From: Archivesica marissinica
Lineage: Eukaryota > Mollusca > Bivalvia > Venerida > Vesicomyidae
Direction of reading: 5' to 3'
Length of the DNA: 64,000 bases
Assembly: GCA_014843695.1 (NCBI GenBank)
Contig: CM026402.1
Location: 20,321,776-20,385,775 of the forward strand
Shown: piece by piece, positions 12,471-23,146 of the stretch
Layout: each line of letters opens with the position of its first letter
Position numbering within the stretch: position 1 is the stretch's first letter
Translations under genes and position numbers: made by a program
The notes under the pieces: model-generated
The model's input: the letters and a program-made list of their open reading frames with translations, nothing else
Told to the model about the DNA's origin: nothing
Databases searched by the model: none

Positions 12471-15400
12471 TACAAAACATTACAAAGTGAAACATGGTAA
12501 TATGGTGACGGACACTAATCTCAACGAACATGTATGGTAATATGGTGACGGACACTAATCTCAACAAAGCATCAATACAAAACATTACAAAGTGAAACAT
12601 ATGTAACGGTATGTATATTAACCCAATATGTGAGGTGATATGTAGGCAGCCCGGTTAGCTCAGTCGGTAGAGCAATCGCCCTGTAAGGGAGAGGTCTCGG
12701 GTTCGAGTCCCGGACTGGCTGCATGTTTTCCTCACCTGGGTTACACATGCCCCCCGTTTGAAAACGTTACATTATAAACTCCGAGAAATATTTCACAATG
12801 TATCTCTATCCCTATGGAAATTCATGGAAGAATTCCAATTTAGTGGGGGAGTATGTAACGGTGTGTATATTAACCCAATATGTGAGGTGATATGTAGGCA
12901 GCCTGGTTAGCTCAGTCGGTAGAGCAATCGCCCTGTAAGCGAGAGGTCCCGGGTTCGAGTCCCGGACTGGCTGCATGTTTTTCTCACCTGGGTTACACAT
13001 GTATGGTAATATGGTGACGGTCACTAATCTCAACAAAGCATCACTACAAAACATTACAAAGTGAAACATGTATGGTAATATGGTGACGGACACTAATCTC
13101 AACAAAGCATCAATACAAAGCATTACAAAGTGAAACATGCTTAGTAATATGGTGACGGACACTAATCTCAACAAAGCATCAATACAAAGCATTACAAAGT
13201 GAAACATGTTTAGTAATATGGTGACGGACACTAATCTCAACAAAGCATCACTACAAAACATTACAAAGTGAAACATGTATGGTAATATGGTGACGGACAC
13301 TAATCTCAACAAAGCATCACTACAAAACATTACAAAGTGAAACATGTATGGTAATATGGTGACGGACACTAATCTCAACGAACCTGTATGGTAATATGGT
13401 GACGGACACTAATCTCAACAAAGCATCAATACAAAACATTACAAAGTGAAACATGTATGGTAATATGGTGACGGACACTAATCTCAACAAAGCATCAATA
13501 CAAAACATTACAAAGTGAAACATGTATGGTAATATGGTGACGGACACTAATCTCAACGAACATGTATGGTAATATGGTGACGGACACTAATCTCAACAAA
13601 GCATCAATACAAAACATTACAAAGTGAAACATGTATGGTAATATGGTGACGGACACTAATCTCAACAAAGCATCAATACAAAACATTACAAAGTGAAACA
13701 TGTATGGTAATATGGTGACGGACACTAATCTCAACGAACATGTATGGTAATATGGTGACGGACACTAATCTCAGCAAAGCATCAATACAAAGCATTACAA
13801 AGTATGTAACATGTATATTAATATGTGAGGTGATATGTAGCAGCCCAAAGCTCAGTCGGTAAGCAATCATGTAAGGGAGAGGTCTCGGTTCGAGTGGTGG
13901 CTGCATGTTTTCTCACCTGGTTACTGCCCCCCGTTTGAAAACGTTACATTAAAACGAGAAATATTCACAATGTATCTCTACCCTATGGAAATCATGAAAA
14001 TTACAAAGTGAAAGATATGTAACGGTATGTATATTAACCCAATATGTGAGGTGATATGTAGGCAGCCCGGTTAGCTCAGTCGGTAGAGCAATCGCCCTGT
14101 AAGCGAGAGGTCCCGGGTTCGAGTCCCGGACTGGCTGCATGTTTTTCTCACCTGGGTTACACATGCCCCGTTTGGTGACGTCATTCTCAACAACTCACAA
14201 AACATACAAGTGAAACATGTATGTATGGTGACACACTAATCTCAACAAGCTCATACAAAGCATTCAAGTGAAACATGCTATTAATATGGTGGGAATAATC
14301 TCACAAAGTATAGCATAGTGAAACATTTAGTATATGTGACGGACATATCTAACAGCATCACTACCTTACAGTGAATGTAGGTATATGTGACGGCACTATC
14401 TCAACGCATCACTACAAACTTACAGTGAAACGTAGGTAATAGGTGACGACACTCCCAGAACGTATGGTACTGGCGGACACTAATCTCACCAAGGTTACAC
14501 ATTATATGGTAATATGGTGACGGACACTAATCTCAACAAAGCATCAATACAAAACATTACAAAGTGAAACATGTATGGTAATATGGTGACGGACACTATT
14601 CTCAACGAACAGGTATGGTAATATAGTGACGGACACTAATCTCAGCAAAGCATCAATACAAAGCATTACAAAGTGAAACATGTTTAGTAATATGGTGACG
14701 GACACTAATCTCAACAAAGCATCAATACAAAACATTACAAAGTGAAACATGTATGGTAATATGGTGACGGACACTAATCTCAACGAACATGTATGGTAAT
14801 ATGGTGACGGACACTAATCTCAACAAAGCATCAATACAAAACATTACAAAGTGAAACATATGTAACGGTATGTATATTAACCCAATATGTGAGGTGATAT
14901 GTAGGCAGCCCGGTTAGCTCAGTCGGTAGAGCAATCGCCCTGTAAGGGAGAGGTCTCGGGTTCGAGTCCCGGACTGGCTGCATGTTTTCCTCACCTGGGT
15001 TACACATGCCCCCCGTTTGAAAACGTTACATTATAAACTCCGAGAAATATTTCACAATGTATCTCTATCCCTATGGAAATTCATGGAAGAATTCCAATTT
15101 AGTGGGGGAGTATGTAACGGTATGTATATTAACCCAATATGTGAGGTGATATGTAGGCAGCCTGGTTAGCTCAGTCGGTAGAGCAATCGCCCTGTAAGCG
15201 AGAGGTCACGGGTTCGAGTCCCGGACTGGCTGCATGTTTTTCTCACCTGGGTTACACATGTATGGTAATATGGTGACGGTCACTAATCTCAACAAAGCAT
15301 CACTACAAAACATTACAAAGTGAAACATGTATGGTAATATGGTGACGGACACTAATCTCAACAAAGCATCAATACAAAGCATTACAAAGTGAAACATGTT

Positions 15401-16600
15401 TAGTAATATGGTGACGGACACTAATCTCAACAAAGCATCAATACAAAGCATTACAAAGTGAAACATGTTTAGTAATATGGTGACGGACACTAATCTCAAC
15501 AAAGCATCAATACAAAGCATTACAAAGTGAAACATGTTTAGTAATATGGTGACGGACACTAATCTCAACAAAGCATCAATACAAAACATTACAAAGTGAA
15601 ACATGTTTGGTAATATGGTGACGGACACTAATCTCAACAAAGCATCAATACAAAACATTACAAAGTGAAACATGTTTAGTAATATGGTGACGGACACTAA
15701 TCTCAACAAAGCATCACTACAAAACATTACAAAGTGAAACATGTATGGTAATATGGTGACGGACACTAATCTCAACAAAGCATCACTACAAAACATTACA
15801 AAGTGAAACATGTATGGTAATATGGTGACGGACACTATTCTCAACGAACAGGTATGGTAATATGGTGACGGACACTAATCTCAACAAAGCATCAATACAA
15901 AGCATTACAAAGTGAAACATGTATAGTAATATGGTGACGGACACTAATCTCAACAAACATGTATGGTTATATGGTGACGGACACTAATCTCAACAAAGCA
16001 TCACTACAAAACATTACAAAGTGAAACATGTATGGTAATATGGTGACGGACACTATTCTCAACGAACAGGTATGGTAATATGGTGACGGACACTAATATC
16101 AACGAACATGTATGGTAATATGGTGACGGACACTAATCTCAACGAACATGTATGGTAATATGGTGACGGACACTAATCTCAACAAAGCATCACTACAAAA
16201 CATTACAAAGTGAAACATGTATGGTAATATGGTGACGGACACTAATCTCAACGAACATGTATGGTAATATGGTGACGGACACTATTCTCAACGAACAGGT
16301 ATGGTAATATGGTGACGGACACTAATCTCAACGAACATGTATGGTAATATGGTGACGGACACTAATCTCAACGAACATGTATGGTAATATGGTGACGGAC
16401 ACTAATCTCAACGAACATGTATGGTAATATGGTGACGGACACTAATCTCAACGAACAGGTATGGTAATATGGTGACGGACACTAATCTCAACGAACATGT
16501 ATGGTAATATGGTGACGGACACTAATCTCAACAAAGCATTAATACAAACATTGCAAAGTGAAACAGGTATGGTAATATGGTGACGGACACTAATCTCAAC
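12470..16600. repeat. 69-bp minisatellite with 40-bp short forms, interleaved with SINEs
   Basis: The unit contains GGTAATATGGTGACGGACAC followed by TAATCTCAACAAAGCATC. Full units are 69 bp; shorter forms lack the AAAGCATC...GTGAAA part and dominate 16030-16520. A strongly decayed stretch (about 13800-14500) has many small deletions. Five to six copies of a tRNA-derived element are embedded between units. Confidence 0.9.
12600..15260 (+). mobile_element. Embedded tRNA-derived SINE copies
   Basis: tRNA-like heads with the D-arm GGTTAGCTCAGTCGGTAGAG and B box GGGTTCGAGTCCC occur at about 12647-12722, 12896-12975, 13838-13905 (badly deleted), 14060-14140, 14903-14981 and 15157-15232. Each is preceded by ATGTGAGGTGATATGTAG and followed by CTCACCTGGGTTACACATG. 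Two copies (12600, 14860) carry a further body ending in TTTAGTGGGGGAGTATGTAAC. The acceptor and anticodon stems contain mismatches, so I call these SINE heads rather than working tRNAs. Confidence 0.75.
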
Positions 16601-16934
16601 CACCAATAATGGGAGATACATACATTCTTATAAACAAAAATAACGCACATAAAAAACAAAAACAGCAAGAATTGAGTATTAATCAATGAAAACTATATTA
16701 ACTATTAAGATCTGTTTAGATATTGACAAACGATCTACGACGTTCAAATGCTTTATAAACGTATACAGATAATTTGCGAACTGTATTTGCTGACATACAA
16801 CCGGCAGTAACAGAGTTACACACAGTAAATGAACACGCTCGTATACCTCGATACTTCATCAAATGTCGACACAATGCATTAAGTGAATGCTTAGGTAATA
16901 CAGTAGTGATTATATTGTTTGTTTTGTTTGAATT
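16601..16934. other. Spacer without gene
   Basis: AT-rich sequence following the 69-bp array. Nothing recognised. Confidence 0.5.
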
Positions 16935-17180
16935 TCGGGTTTAAAGTCGCACCAACAGCTTAGGTGATATGGTGACTCTTCAGCTAGTTGGTGGAGTAAG
17001 ACGCTGGTGTCCCTTTGAGCAGTATTTCAGGAACCCTGGTAGAACCACCGACCGTCCGCAAGCCAGCTGGATGGCTTTCCTCGCTTGAAAGAATTCGCCC
17101 CCCAGTGGGGTTCGAACCTCCAACGGTGAAGGGCAGGTGATTTGAAGTCTAGGCCGCGGAGGCCCTGCCCGATCACTTCT
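16935..17180 (-). mobile_element. tRNA-derived SINE (second family)
   Basis: Read on the minus strand, the head carries GGCCGCGGCCTAGACTTC and the B box GGTTCGAACCCC. The body carries AGCCAGCTGGCTT-type and GGTGGTTCTACCAGGGTTCC segments. Related copies lie at 50575-50830 and 52745-52990, and a partial one at about 58020 seeds a minisatellite. Confidence 0.65.
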
Positions 17181-17929
17181 CACAGTTCATATAAATGACA
17201 CGGTGTCACCGATTGGACTTGTTCATGACATCCGATTGATCACAACTAACAGACGCTCTATATGAAATAATTTTATCAAGTGCTTTAATTCTCAATAATG
17301 CAATAAAATGTTTCCAGTCCATAGCCCGGGTGCGATTAAACTATTCTAATTTCGAGCAGAAGAGGCAATTATTAGTTTGCTAGTCAAGTCACGAACACAC
17401 TACGCCTATGTGTATATTGAGCTGGAATTCATATATATCATGCAATATATGTTTTTTTGGTAAACATGTAGTACAACGAACTACAGTTGCGGTGTTATGG
17501 GTGCAGTCATTTTCGGCATTGTGGGTGCAGCAATTTTGATCTTCCTTTGTGAAGAGCTTTTCACAAAATCCGGACACAACGCCGCTCGATTGAGAAGTAA
17601 TTCTGTCAAATTACTTTCTTATTCTGAAATATAATTTTATAGTTTAATCACACCGGGCGCACGTGATTTCGGCCAAGAAATTGAACGTCTACAATAAAAG
17701 CACAATCGTTGTCATCACTCCATCACTCCATCACTCCATCTATATATCACACAACTCCTCCCACGCGGTGATGCAGTTACATTCGTTCCATACTGTTTGG
17801 TTCAGCAATTGATATTGGCTTTAATAGGTAGTGTCTATTTCATATTAGTGTCGCTTATAGGCATAGTAGTACATACTTCAAGAAATCCGTTGACATATTA
17901 TAATACCTTATTAATTGTATAATAGAAAA
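17181..17929. other. Spacer without gene
   Basis: No supported gene. A short CATCACTC repeat lies at about 17716-17738. Confidence 0.5.
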
Positions 17930-18175
17930 ATGATGATGATTGAGCTTATTACCCTCGCCTACGGCGAACCATGTGGGCGAGCGGATAGAAAAATAATGAT
18001 GATGGAGCTTACTTACCCTCGCCTCCGGCGATCCATGTGGGCGAGCGGATAGAAAAATAATGATGATTGAGCTTACTTACCCTCGCCTCCGGCGATCCAT
18101 GTGGGCGAGCGGATAGAAAAATATATTCCGGAAACAAATTTATACTTCTTCAATAAAGTAATCGACATGTATACC
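17930..18175. repeat. Triplicated SINE tail segment
   Basis: A segment of about 62 bp containing CATGTGGGCGAGCGGATAGA is present three times in tandem, then runs into TTATACTTCTTCAATAAA as in the fragment near 8220-8290. Confidence 0.8.
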
Positions 18176-18356
18176 CCATACACTAGCCTGCGAACAGGCG
18201 TCAATATATTTTGTCTGGTCAGTCAAAAAAATATATTATAACACCGATACCATTAATTGGGCCGTATTGAGCTTCTGATAATCAGTCATTTTGCCAGAAG
18301 CTAAAAAGTGAAAAATGGACAGACTGGAACCCAGGCTACCCATACACGTGTGTGTG

Positions 18357-18629
18357 TTTTACGTTTATTTATCATCGCTACCGGTTGCCCATATGAGCGA
18401 CGCCTCCTGAAGAGATTAGCCATTCTAGATGTTGGAGGATAGTGCAATGATACAGACAGATACCCATTCCAGAGTCTCCTCTGGTTCTTTTACGTGCACG
18501 GTGTAAAGCACCGACACGAGACCTCGGTTTAAAGTACTGTTAATGTTATTAGGATCAGACGGGGGATCGAACCTGCGATAGCTAGATTACCAGTCCCGCA
18601 TGATAACAACTGGACTACAGATCGTATGT
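18357..18629 (-). mobile_element. Decayed Nin-like tRNA-derived SINE
   Basis: Same order of blocks as the copy at 8781-9066 (CTACCGGTTGCCCATATGAG, CTCTGGTTCTTTTACGTG, GAGACCTCGGTTTAA), with a damaged tRNA head at about 18555-18625. Confidence 0.7.
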
Positions 18630-18784
18630 CCCCATACATGTATTAAATATATCTGTTTATATCACAGGCACAAGACACACAATAGTGTTTGCCCTATGGT
18701 CATATAGTAAGTAATGTTTACTTGGTTGCCTTGTGTCTGTGGTTTATATATAATGTATATGTCTATGATTGTGAAATAAGTTGG

Positions 18785-19045
18785 ACCAACATTAGTTTAA
18801 TCGCTACGCGACCTCGTTCATTGTGTATTCCATAACACAGAGGGCGAGAGAAGGGATAATGCGAATCTAAGTTCCTTGCCAAAGGACAACACAAAGCTTG
18901 TTCTAGAGGGGTCGTCGAACTGACAATACATCGAGTCATTCACTGTGCAATCCATACCACAGAGGGCGAGAGAAGGGATAATGCGAATCTAAGTTCCTTG
19001 CCAAAGGACAACACAAACCTTGTTCTAGAGGGGTCGTCACAATCC
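18785..19045. repeat. Tandem pair of a SINE-like segment of about 122 bp
   Basis: The block CAGAGGGCGAGAGAAGGGAT ... AGAGGGGTCGTC occurs twice (about 18836-18915 and 18958-19037). It resembles the body of the SINE family near 42480, including the ACCTCGTTCATTGTG segment. No gene. Confidence 0.7.
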
Positions 19046-19611
19046 ATCGGGGTTTTTTCCCCATCACATTCACTGTTTATGTTCTTGTTTATTCTATTAT
19101 ACTTACATTGTTATTAAGCTCGCCACGTACAGCACCTTCCAGTCTACTGTACATACATTTCAGTACACGATTAGTTTGGCTAATGTTGTTGTTTGACGTC
19201 ACACATTGCACAAGTGTCTATACCGTTGTCAATTAGTAACGCCATTAATTGAAACGAAACGACGTAATAATAATAAGAATAATAATAATAAAGAATTTAT
19301 TTGACGAGAGAACTCATTTGAACAATTAAGTCAATCTACCATGAGGCCCTCAACAAATTAAAACATGAAATAGCATAATGAAACATGTAAACGGTAACCA
19401 GTAAAACTTTCATAGGAAATAAGATATACGACGTCTAAACATATAGTGTCATTTAACGCACGGTTGCGCAGTTTCCTATCATAAAAACATTTTTCAGCCT
19501 AAAATCAAAAGAATATCCGTATCCACGTCACCACGAAGGCGCCGTCAATATACACATGAACACAGTCAGCACGACGACTATATGAGCACGGGTATGTTAC
19601 TCTGTTAGCTG
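19046..19611. other. Spacer without gene
   Basis: AT-rich, with a short AATAATAATAA run at about 19266-19292. The block TCAATCTACCATGAGGCCCT at about 19331 recurs at about 20116, so this flank of the next array is itself duplicated. Confidence 0.5.
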
Positions 19612-20010
19612 GCAAGTCCATGAAATCAACTCCTCGATGCGCCGGAATGTTGGTATCCAGCATGAAATCAACTCCTCAATGCGCCGGAATGTTGGAATCC
19701 TGCATGAAATCAACTCCTCAATGCGCCGGAATGTTGGAATCCAGCGTGAAATCAACTCCTCGATGCGCCGGAATGTCGGTATCCAGCATGAAATCAACTC
19801 CTCGATGCGCCGGAATGTTGGAATCCAGCGTGAAATCAACTCCTCGATGCGCCGGAATGTTGGTATCCAGCATGAAATCAACTCCTCGATGCGCCGGAAT
19901 GTTGGTATCCAGCATGAAATCAACTCCTCGATGCGCCGGAATGTTGGTATCCAGCATGAAATCAACTCCTCGATGCGCCGGAATGTTGGAATCCTGCATG
20001 AAATCAATAA
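19612..20010. repeat. 42-bp minisatellite, about 9 units
   Basis: The unit contains CTCGATGCGCCGGAATGTTG. The 42-bp period keeps all three frames open on both strands. Flanked by AATAAT-type microsatellite at 20009-20066. Not a gene. Confidence 0.9.
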
Positions 20011-20331
20011 TGATAATAATAATAATAAAATAATAATAAAAATAATAATACTACTAATAATAATAAAGACTGTATTTAACGAGAGATTTAACGTATTTAA
20101 TTTGAACAATTAAGCCAATCTACCATGAGACCGTCAACAAATTAAAACATGAAATAGCATAATGAAACATGTAAACAGTAACCAGTAAAACTTTCATAGG
20201 AAATAAGATATAAGCTGCAAGAACTAATACTTATATTCATGTATAATTGTAAATCAGTTTATAAGGTTATTTGTCTGTTCTTTGAACCAACTGATATATA
20301 AAGCTTTGAAGTGTGAACTAGAATGTGTTTA

Positions 20332-20618
20332 CAGACGGATCTATAGCCCAGTGGTAACACGCTGGACTGGTAATCCAGGGATCGCAGGTTCGATCCCCCG
20401 TCTGACCCTAATAAAATTAACAGTCTTTCAGATGGGACGTTAAACCGAGGTCTCGTGTCGGTGCTTCAGTACACCGTGCACGTAAAGGAACCAGAGGAGA
20501 CTCTGAGATGGGTCTCTCTCTGTATCATTGCACTATCCTCCAACATCTAAAATGACTAATATCTTCAGGAGGCGTCGCTCATATGGGCAACCGGTAGCGA
20601 CGATAAATAAACGTAAAA
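20332..20618 (+). mobile_element. Nin-like tRNA-derived SINE, full length
   Basis: The best preserved copy in the window. The tRNA-like head is at about 20332-20407 (stem with loop CTGGTAA, B box GGTTCGATCC). The body holds GACGTTAAACCGAGGTCTCG and ACCAGAGGAGACTC, and the tail ends in CGATAAATAAACGT. It sits about 145 bp before the viral insertion point. Confidence 0.8.
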
Positions 20619-20629
20619 AAATAAAATAA

Positions 20630-20716
20630 ACAGAATGTGCTGTTTTGATGTGATAAGGGAGGGAATTCCACAAGTGTGACCCTGAATATAAGACAGATTT
20701 TCTCAAGAGACGTTCA
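20630..20716 (-). pseudogene. LINE 3'-end fragment
   Basis: On the minus strand a short open stretch reads SVLYSGSHLWNSLPYHIK, the pattern of the C-terminal end of many LINE reverse transcriptases. No other part of the enzyme is present. Confidence 0.5.
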
Positions 20717-20763
20717 AGTCTCCTCCCCACACGATTGACCACATATAAGCTTTCATCCACGCC
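20717..20763 (+). mobile_element. SINE tail interrupted by the viral element
   Basis: CCACACGATTGACCACATAT ... CATCCACGCC matches the SINE copies at 51221-51450 and 59300-59525 up to the GCC at 20761-20763. The expected continuation (AACGAGAGTGATTAAT) is absent and the viral end begins. This fixes the left boundary within one or two bases. Confidence 0.7.
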
Positions 20764-21070
20764 AGTAGTATAGGGGGGGGGAATAAAAAAAATGTACCAT
20801 CATGCCAAAAGATATCAGTATAATTGTAAATTTTTTGGTTGAATAAAGAGTAAAAAAGTGTACCATCATGCCAAAAACCAATAGGTAAAATAAAAAATCG
20901 ATAATAAATATATCGATTATATAAACCCCATATATTTATTTTATATATAAAATATATAAATTAAATATATTTTCGTCTCAGTAAATCTTCTCAGTCAATA
21001 AATCTTCTCAGTCAATCTTCTCAGTCAATAAATCTTCTCAGTCAATCTTCTCAGTCAATCTTCTCAGTCA
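20764..21070. repeat. Left terminal region of the viral element
   Basis: Starts with AGTAG and a run of nine G. An 18-bp direct repeat TGTACCATCATGCCAAAA lies at 20793-20810 and 20859-20876. Then follow an AT-only stretch and about seven copies of TCTTCTCAGTCA with or without ATAAA (about 20975-21070). It is likely part of the terminal repeat, but the partner end is not available for comparison. Confidence 0.55.
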
Positions 21071-21104
21071 GGGGTTTAAGGTATTGGAAATACGATCATA
21101 TGAT

Positions 21105-21187
21105 AGTACGTTGACCAAGTGGTTAAGGCGTTAAACTTAAGATTTAATGGAGTAATATCCTCGTGGGTTTGAAACCCACACGTACTA
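21105..21187 (+). tRNA. tRNA-Leu(UAA) within the viral element
   Basis: The acceptor stem AGTACGT (21105-21111) pairs perfectly with ACGTACT (21180-21186), with discriminator A at 21187. The anticodon stem TTAAA/TTTAA encloses loop CTTAAGA, anticodon TAA at 21138-21140. A long variable arm with GGA/TCC (21148-21162) is as expected for tRNA-Leu. The T stem GTGGG/CCCAC (21163-21179) is perfect. A T6 run at 21193-21198 fits a Pol III terminator. Deviations: an A-C mismatch in the D stem (21114/21129) and T for C in the T loop (TTTGAAA). No CCA is encoded, as in eukaryotes. It reads TTA, the leucine codon I see most often in the element's genes. It could be a decaying captured host tRNA, but the intact stems argue for function. 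Confidence 0.78.
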
Positions 21188-21447
21188 ATATATTTTTTAG
21201 GTATATTAGTAAATAAAAAGTGAGAATATAAATGTTTACATAATGATTTTATTTTCATGAAGCTATAGTCTAACGCAGAATAATAATCTAGCATGGTTAT
21301 ACAAGCAATGTACATATAAATGTTCAGTTCATATAATCTAACATGGTTATACAATTATAATAAAAAAGTACATATAAATAATCACTTCAATCAATTCATC
21401 ATAATGTATCTTAGTGTATAAATGTATCGTCAGTTCTTGTAGAGATT
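21188..21447. repeat. Intergenic stretch with 50-bp tandem repeat
   Basis: ATAATCTA followed by RCATGGTTATACAA occurs at 21283 and 21333, and GTACATATAAAT follows each copy. No open frame. It may hold the 3' ends of the leftward genes. Confidence 0.5.
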
Positions 21448-22149
21448 TTATTCACTCTTTTGTGTAGCAATTCTTGCACTACGCCTTAAATATTTATAAT
21501 CATCACGATCATTCTGTGTAGCAATACGATTATGTTTCCTAATTTGTTCAATTCTGTTTTTCCACGATTTCGTATTATCTGTAGTCGTAATTTGATGATG
21601 TAGACCATCTAGACGATCCTGCCATTTTCGTTTAACAGTTTGTTTAATAGAGCTCCAACGTTTTGTAGCTTCTTGAACATTAGTTGTATCATTCCAATGC
21701 ACAATAGTAGGTTCATCTTGTATAACGATAACATCTGGTTCAGTTTTAATTTGTTCGATAATGAGTATATCATCATCATTATTAATATCAATAACGATTG
21801 GTTCTTGTTTAATCATATTACCCGTTAGTATTGGTTCATTTAAATCTGTTGTAGAAGTTCCAACAGAATTCGTTTGATTTTTAACAAGAATACGTCCAGG
21901 AATATTCTGTGTAGATATAACGTTATTATGTTCATCCATAAATACAAGATTTAAATATTGTGAATCAACAAATTTAGCTGTATCACAAGTTTTCCATTTA
22001 ATATCGTCATCTATACGATATTTAATTGCAGCATCAATGTCTATAATTAATTCTTCGATAGAACGCTTACTAGGAATATCTATAGCAGTTGTTGTTGTAA
22101 AAGTTAATATAGCTTTACCGCTAGTAGTTGTATCGTTAGTAGTAGTCAT
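21448..22149 (-). CDS. SUMO-motif and SIM-bearing viral regulatory protein (hypothetical)
   Basis: 233 aa, no recognised fold. The N-terminus is Thr-rich. Around residues 113-146 two SUMO-acceptor motifs of the form hydrophobic-K-x-E-P (MIKQEP and QIKTEP) are each followed by a hydrophobic patch beside acids (IVIDINNDDD, ILIIE, VIVIQDE), the pattern of SUMO-interacting motifs. The C-terminal third is Lys/Arg-rich and could bind nucleic acid or carry a nuclear signal. ATG at 22147-22149. A TATATAAG box lies 63 bases upstream, so an early regulatory gene is plausible. It is the most distal gene of the leftward block and neighbours two RING proteins. Function is inferred from short motifs only. 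Confidence 0.6.
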   Translation of the reverse strand: MTTTNDTTTSGKAILTFTTTTAIDIPSKRSIEELIIDIDAAIKYRIDDDIKWKTCDTAKFVDSQYLNLVFMDEHNNVISTQNIPGRILVKNQTNSVGTSTTDLNEPILTGNMIKQEPIVIDINNDDDILIIEQIKTEPDVIVIQDEPTIVHWNDTTNVQEATKRWSSIKQTVKRKWQDRLDGLHHQITTTDNTKSWKNRIEQIRKHNRIATQNDRDDYKYLRRSARIATQKSE

Positions 22150-22211
22150 GATGATAATATTGTACAGCGCAGTACAAAAAATGTAGTAAAGAGTGAATCG
22201 ATGTTCGTCTT

Positions 22212-22219
22212 CTTATATA
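22212..22219 (-). promoter_or_regulatory. TATA box for the SIM protein gene
   Basis: TATATAAG on the minus strand, about 63 bases before the ATG. The same octamer precedes PolB (34243) and the gene entering the gap (39294). Confidence 0.55.
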
Positions 22220-22286
22220 CACTAAGTCAGTATCTTCAAGTGTTTTTATAATTCATAACAATTTTAAAAAGTTAATATATATAAGA

Positions 22287-22487
22287 GTAAAATAATGTTT
22301 ATCTATACTTAATTCGTGTCTACAATAAGTACATTACTAGTATCTGAAATCCAATTTTCTAAAGCTTCATCAGTTAAAGTCCAAAATTCCTCAGTATTTG
22401 AAAAAACGGTAATAAGTCTAATTAATAAATTATTTAAAAAATCTGTAAAATAATGTTTATCTATACTTAATTCGTGTCTACAATAAG
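22287..22487. repeat. 43-bp direct repeat at the RING gene
   Basis: The sequence starting GTAAAATAATGTTTATCTAT is present at 22287-22329 and, identically, at 22445-22487. The second copy is inside the RING gene; the first covers its last codons and downstream DNA in another frame. A local duplication has therefore rewritten the 3' end of that gene. Confidence 0.85.
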
Positions 22488-22620
22488 GACATTTAGATAA
22501 ATTTGAGACGCAATATAAACATATCAGAGACTTACATTGACATTCATTTAAGAAATAAAAATCCGTATTTGTTCGTAAACATATAGAACATTCTTCGACC
22601 CATAATTCGAAATAACTCAT
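22309..22620 (-). CDS. RING-finger-like protein A (degenerate zinc site)
   Basis: 103 aa. Starts MSYFELWVEE followed by a RING-like pattern: CSIC at residues 11-14, CQCKSLICLYC at about 27-37 and CPYC at 44-47. It aligns by eye with the neighbouring 91-aa protein (EECSIC, NEC-C-K, CP-CR), so the two are a duplicated pair. At the position of the single RING histidine this copy has Ser (CKS instead of CKH), so the second zinc site may be weakened. The last residues come from the 43-bp duplicated segment. RING proteins usually act as ubiquitin E3 ligases. Whether this one retains E3 activity cannot be judged. Confidence 0.7.
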   Translation of the reverse strand: MSYFELWVEECSICLRTNTDFYFLNECQCKSLICLYCVSNLSKCPYCRHELSIDKHYFTDFLNNLLIRLITVFSNTEEFWTLTDEALENWISDTSNVLIVDTN

Positions 22621-22726
22621 AATTTAAAAAAAATTTAATAGATGTAACTGTAAAAATAATTGTAACCAAAAATACTGGACTAATAATAGTTGTTAGTCAC
22701 AGCGACCCTTTCAATTTCAGTGTCTG

Positions 22727-23002
22727 TCATATCCCAATATTGTTGAGCAGTTCTATATAAGTTTCTGTAGTTATCATACCCCAATATTGTTGATAAGTAC
22801 GATTATTTAAGTTTTGATATAAAGTAGGTCTATGTAAAGGTGCAAAAGAAAATTGTTGCCTACAAAAAGGACATTTATTAATTTTATATATACAATCTAA
22901 GCATATAATGTGTTTACAAACGCATTCATTAATAAAATAATAATCGTTATTTTCTTGAAGACATATAGAACATTCCTCACCCCAAAATTCGCAAAAACGC
23001 AT
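22727..23002 (-). CDS. RING-HC finger protein B (putative E3 ubiquitin ligase)
   Basis: 91 aa. C3HC4-type order: CSIC at residues 11-14, CVCKHIICLDC at about 27-37 with the expected His, and CPFC at 44-47. Length and layout (RING at the N-terminus, short variable tail) are like small viral RING proteins that redirect host ubiquitination. Paralogue of the gene to its left. ATG at 23000-23002; the GEECSICL context matches the paralogue, supporting this start. It lies just upstream of the SIM protein gene and downstream of the protease, so the leftmost third of the element looks devoted to ubiquitin/SUMO-type control (inference). Confidence 0.75.
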   Translation of the reverse strand: MRFCEFWGEECSICLQENNDYYFINECVCKHIICLDCIYKINKCPFCRQQFSFAPLHRPTLYQNLNNRTYQQYWGMITTETYIELLNNIGI

Positions 23003-23146
23003 AATCCAGATTAATAAATAGTAAAAAATCCAATAGTGAAAAAATATTAAAATTCTTATTCTTAATAAGCATCAAATAAGTATTAGACAAATAAGGTCTA
23101 ATGTTGTCGAGCTGTTTAACATCTTATTATATACAATAAGAAATGC

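Noticed and set aside
12600..15260. Functional tRNA genes
   Set aside because: Mismatches in acceptor and anticodon stems, and the heads are always attached to the same SINE flanks.
20533..20760. Intact host gene left of the viral element
   Set aside because: Only a LINE-like fragment flanked by SINE sequence translated in frame.
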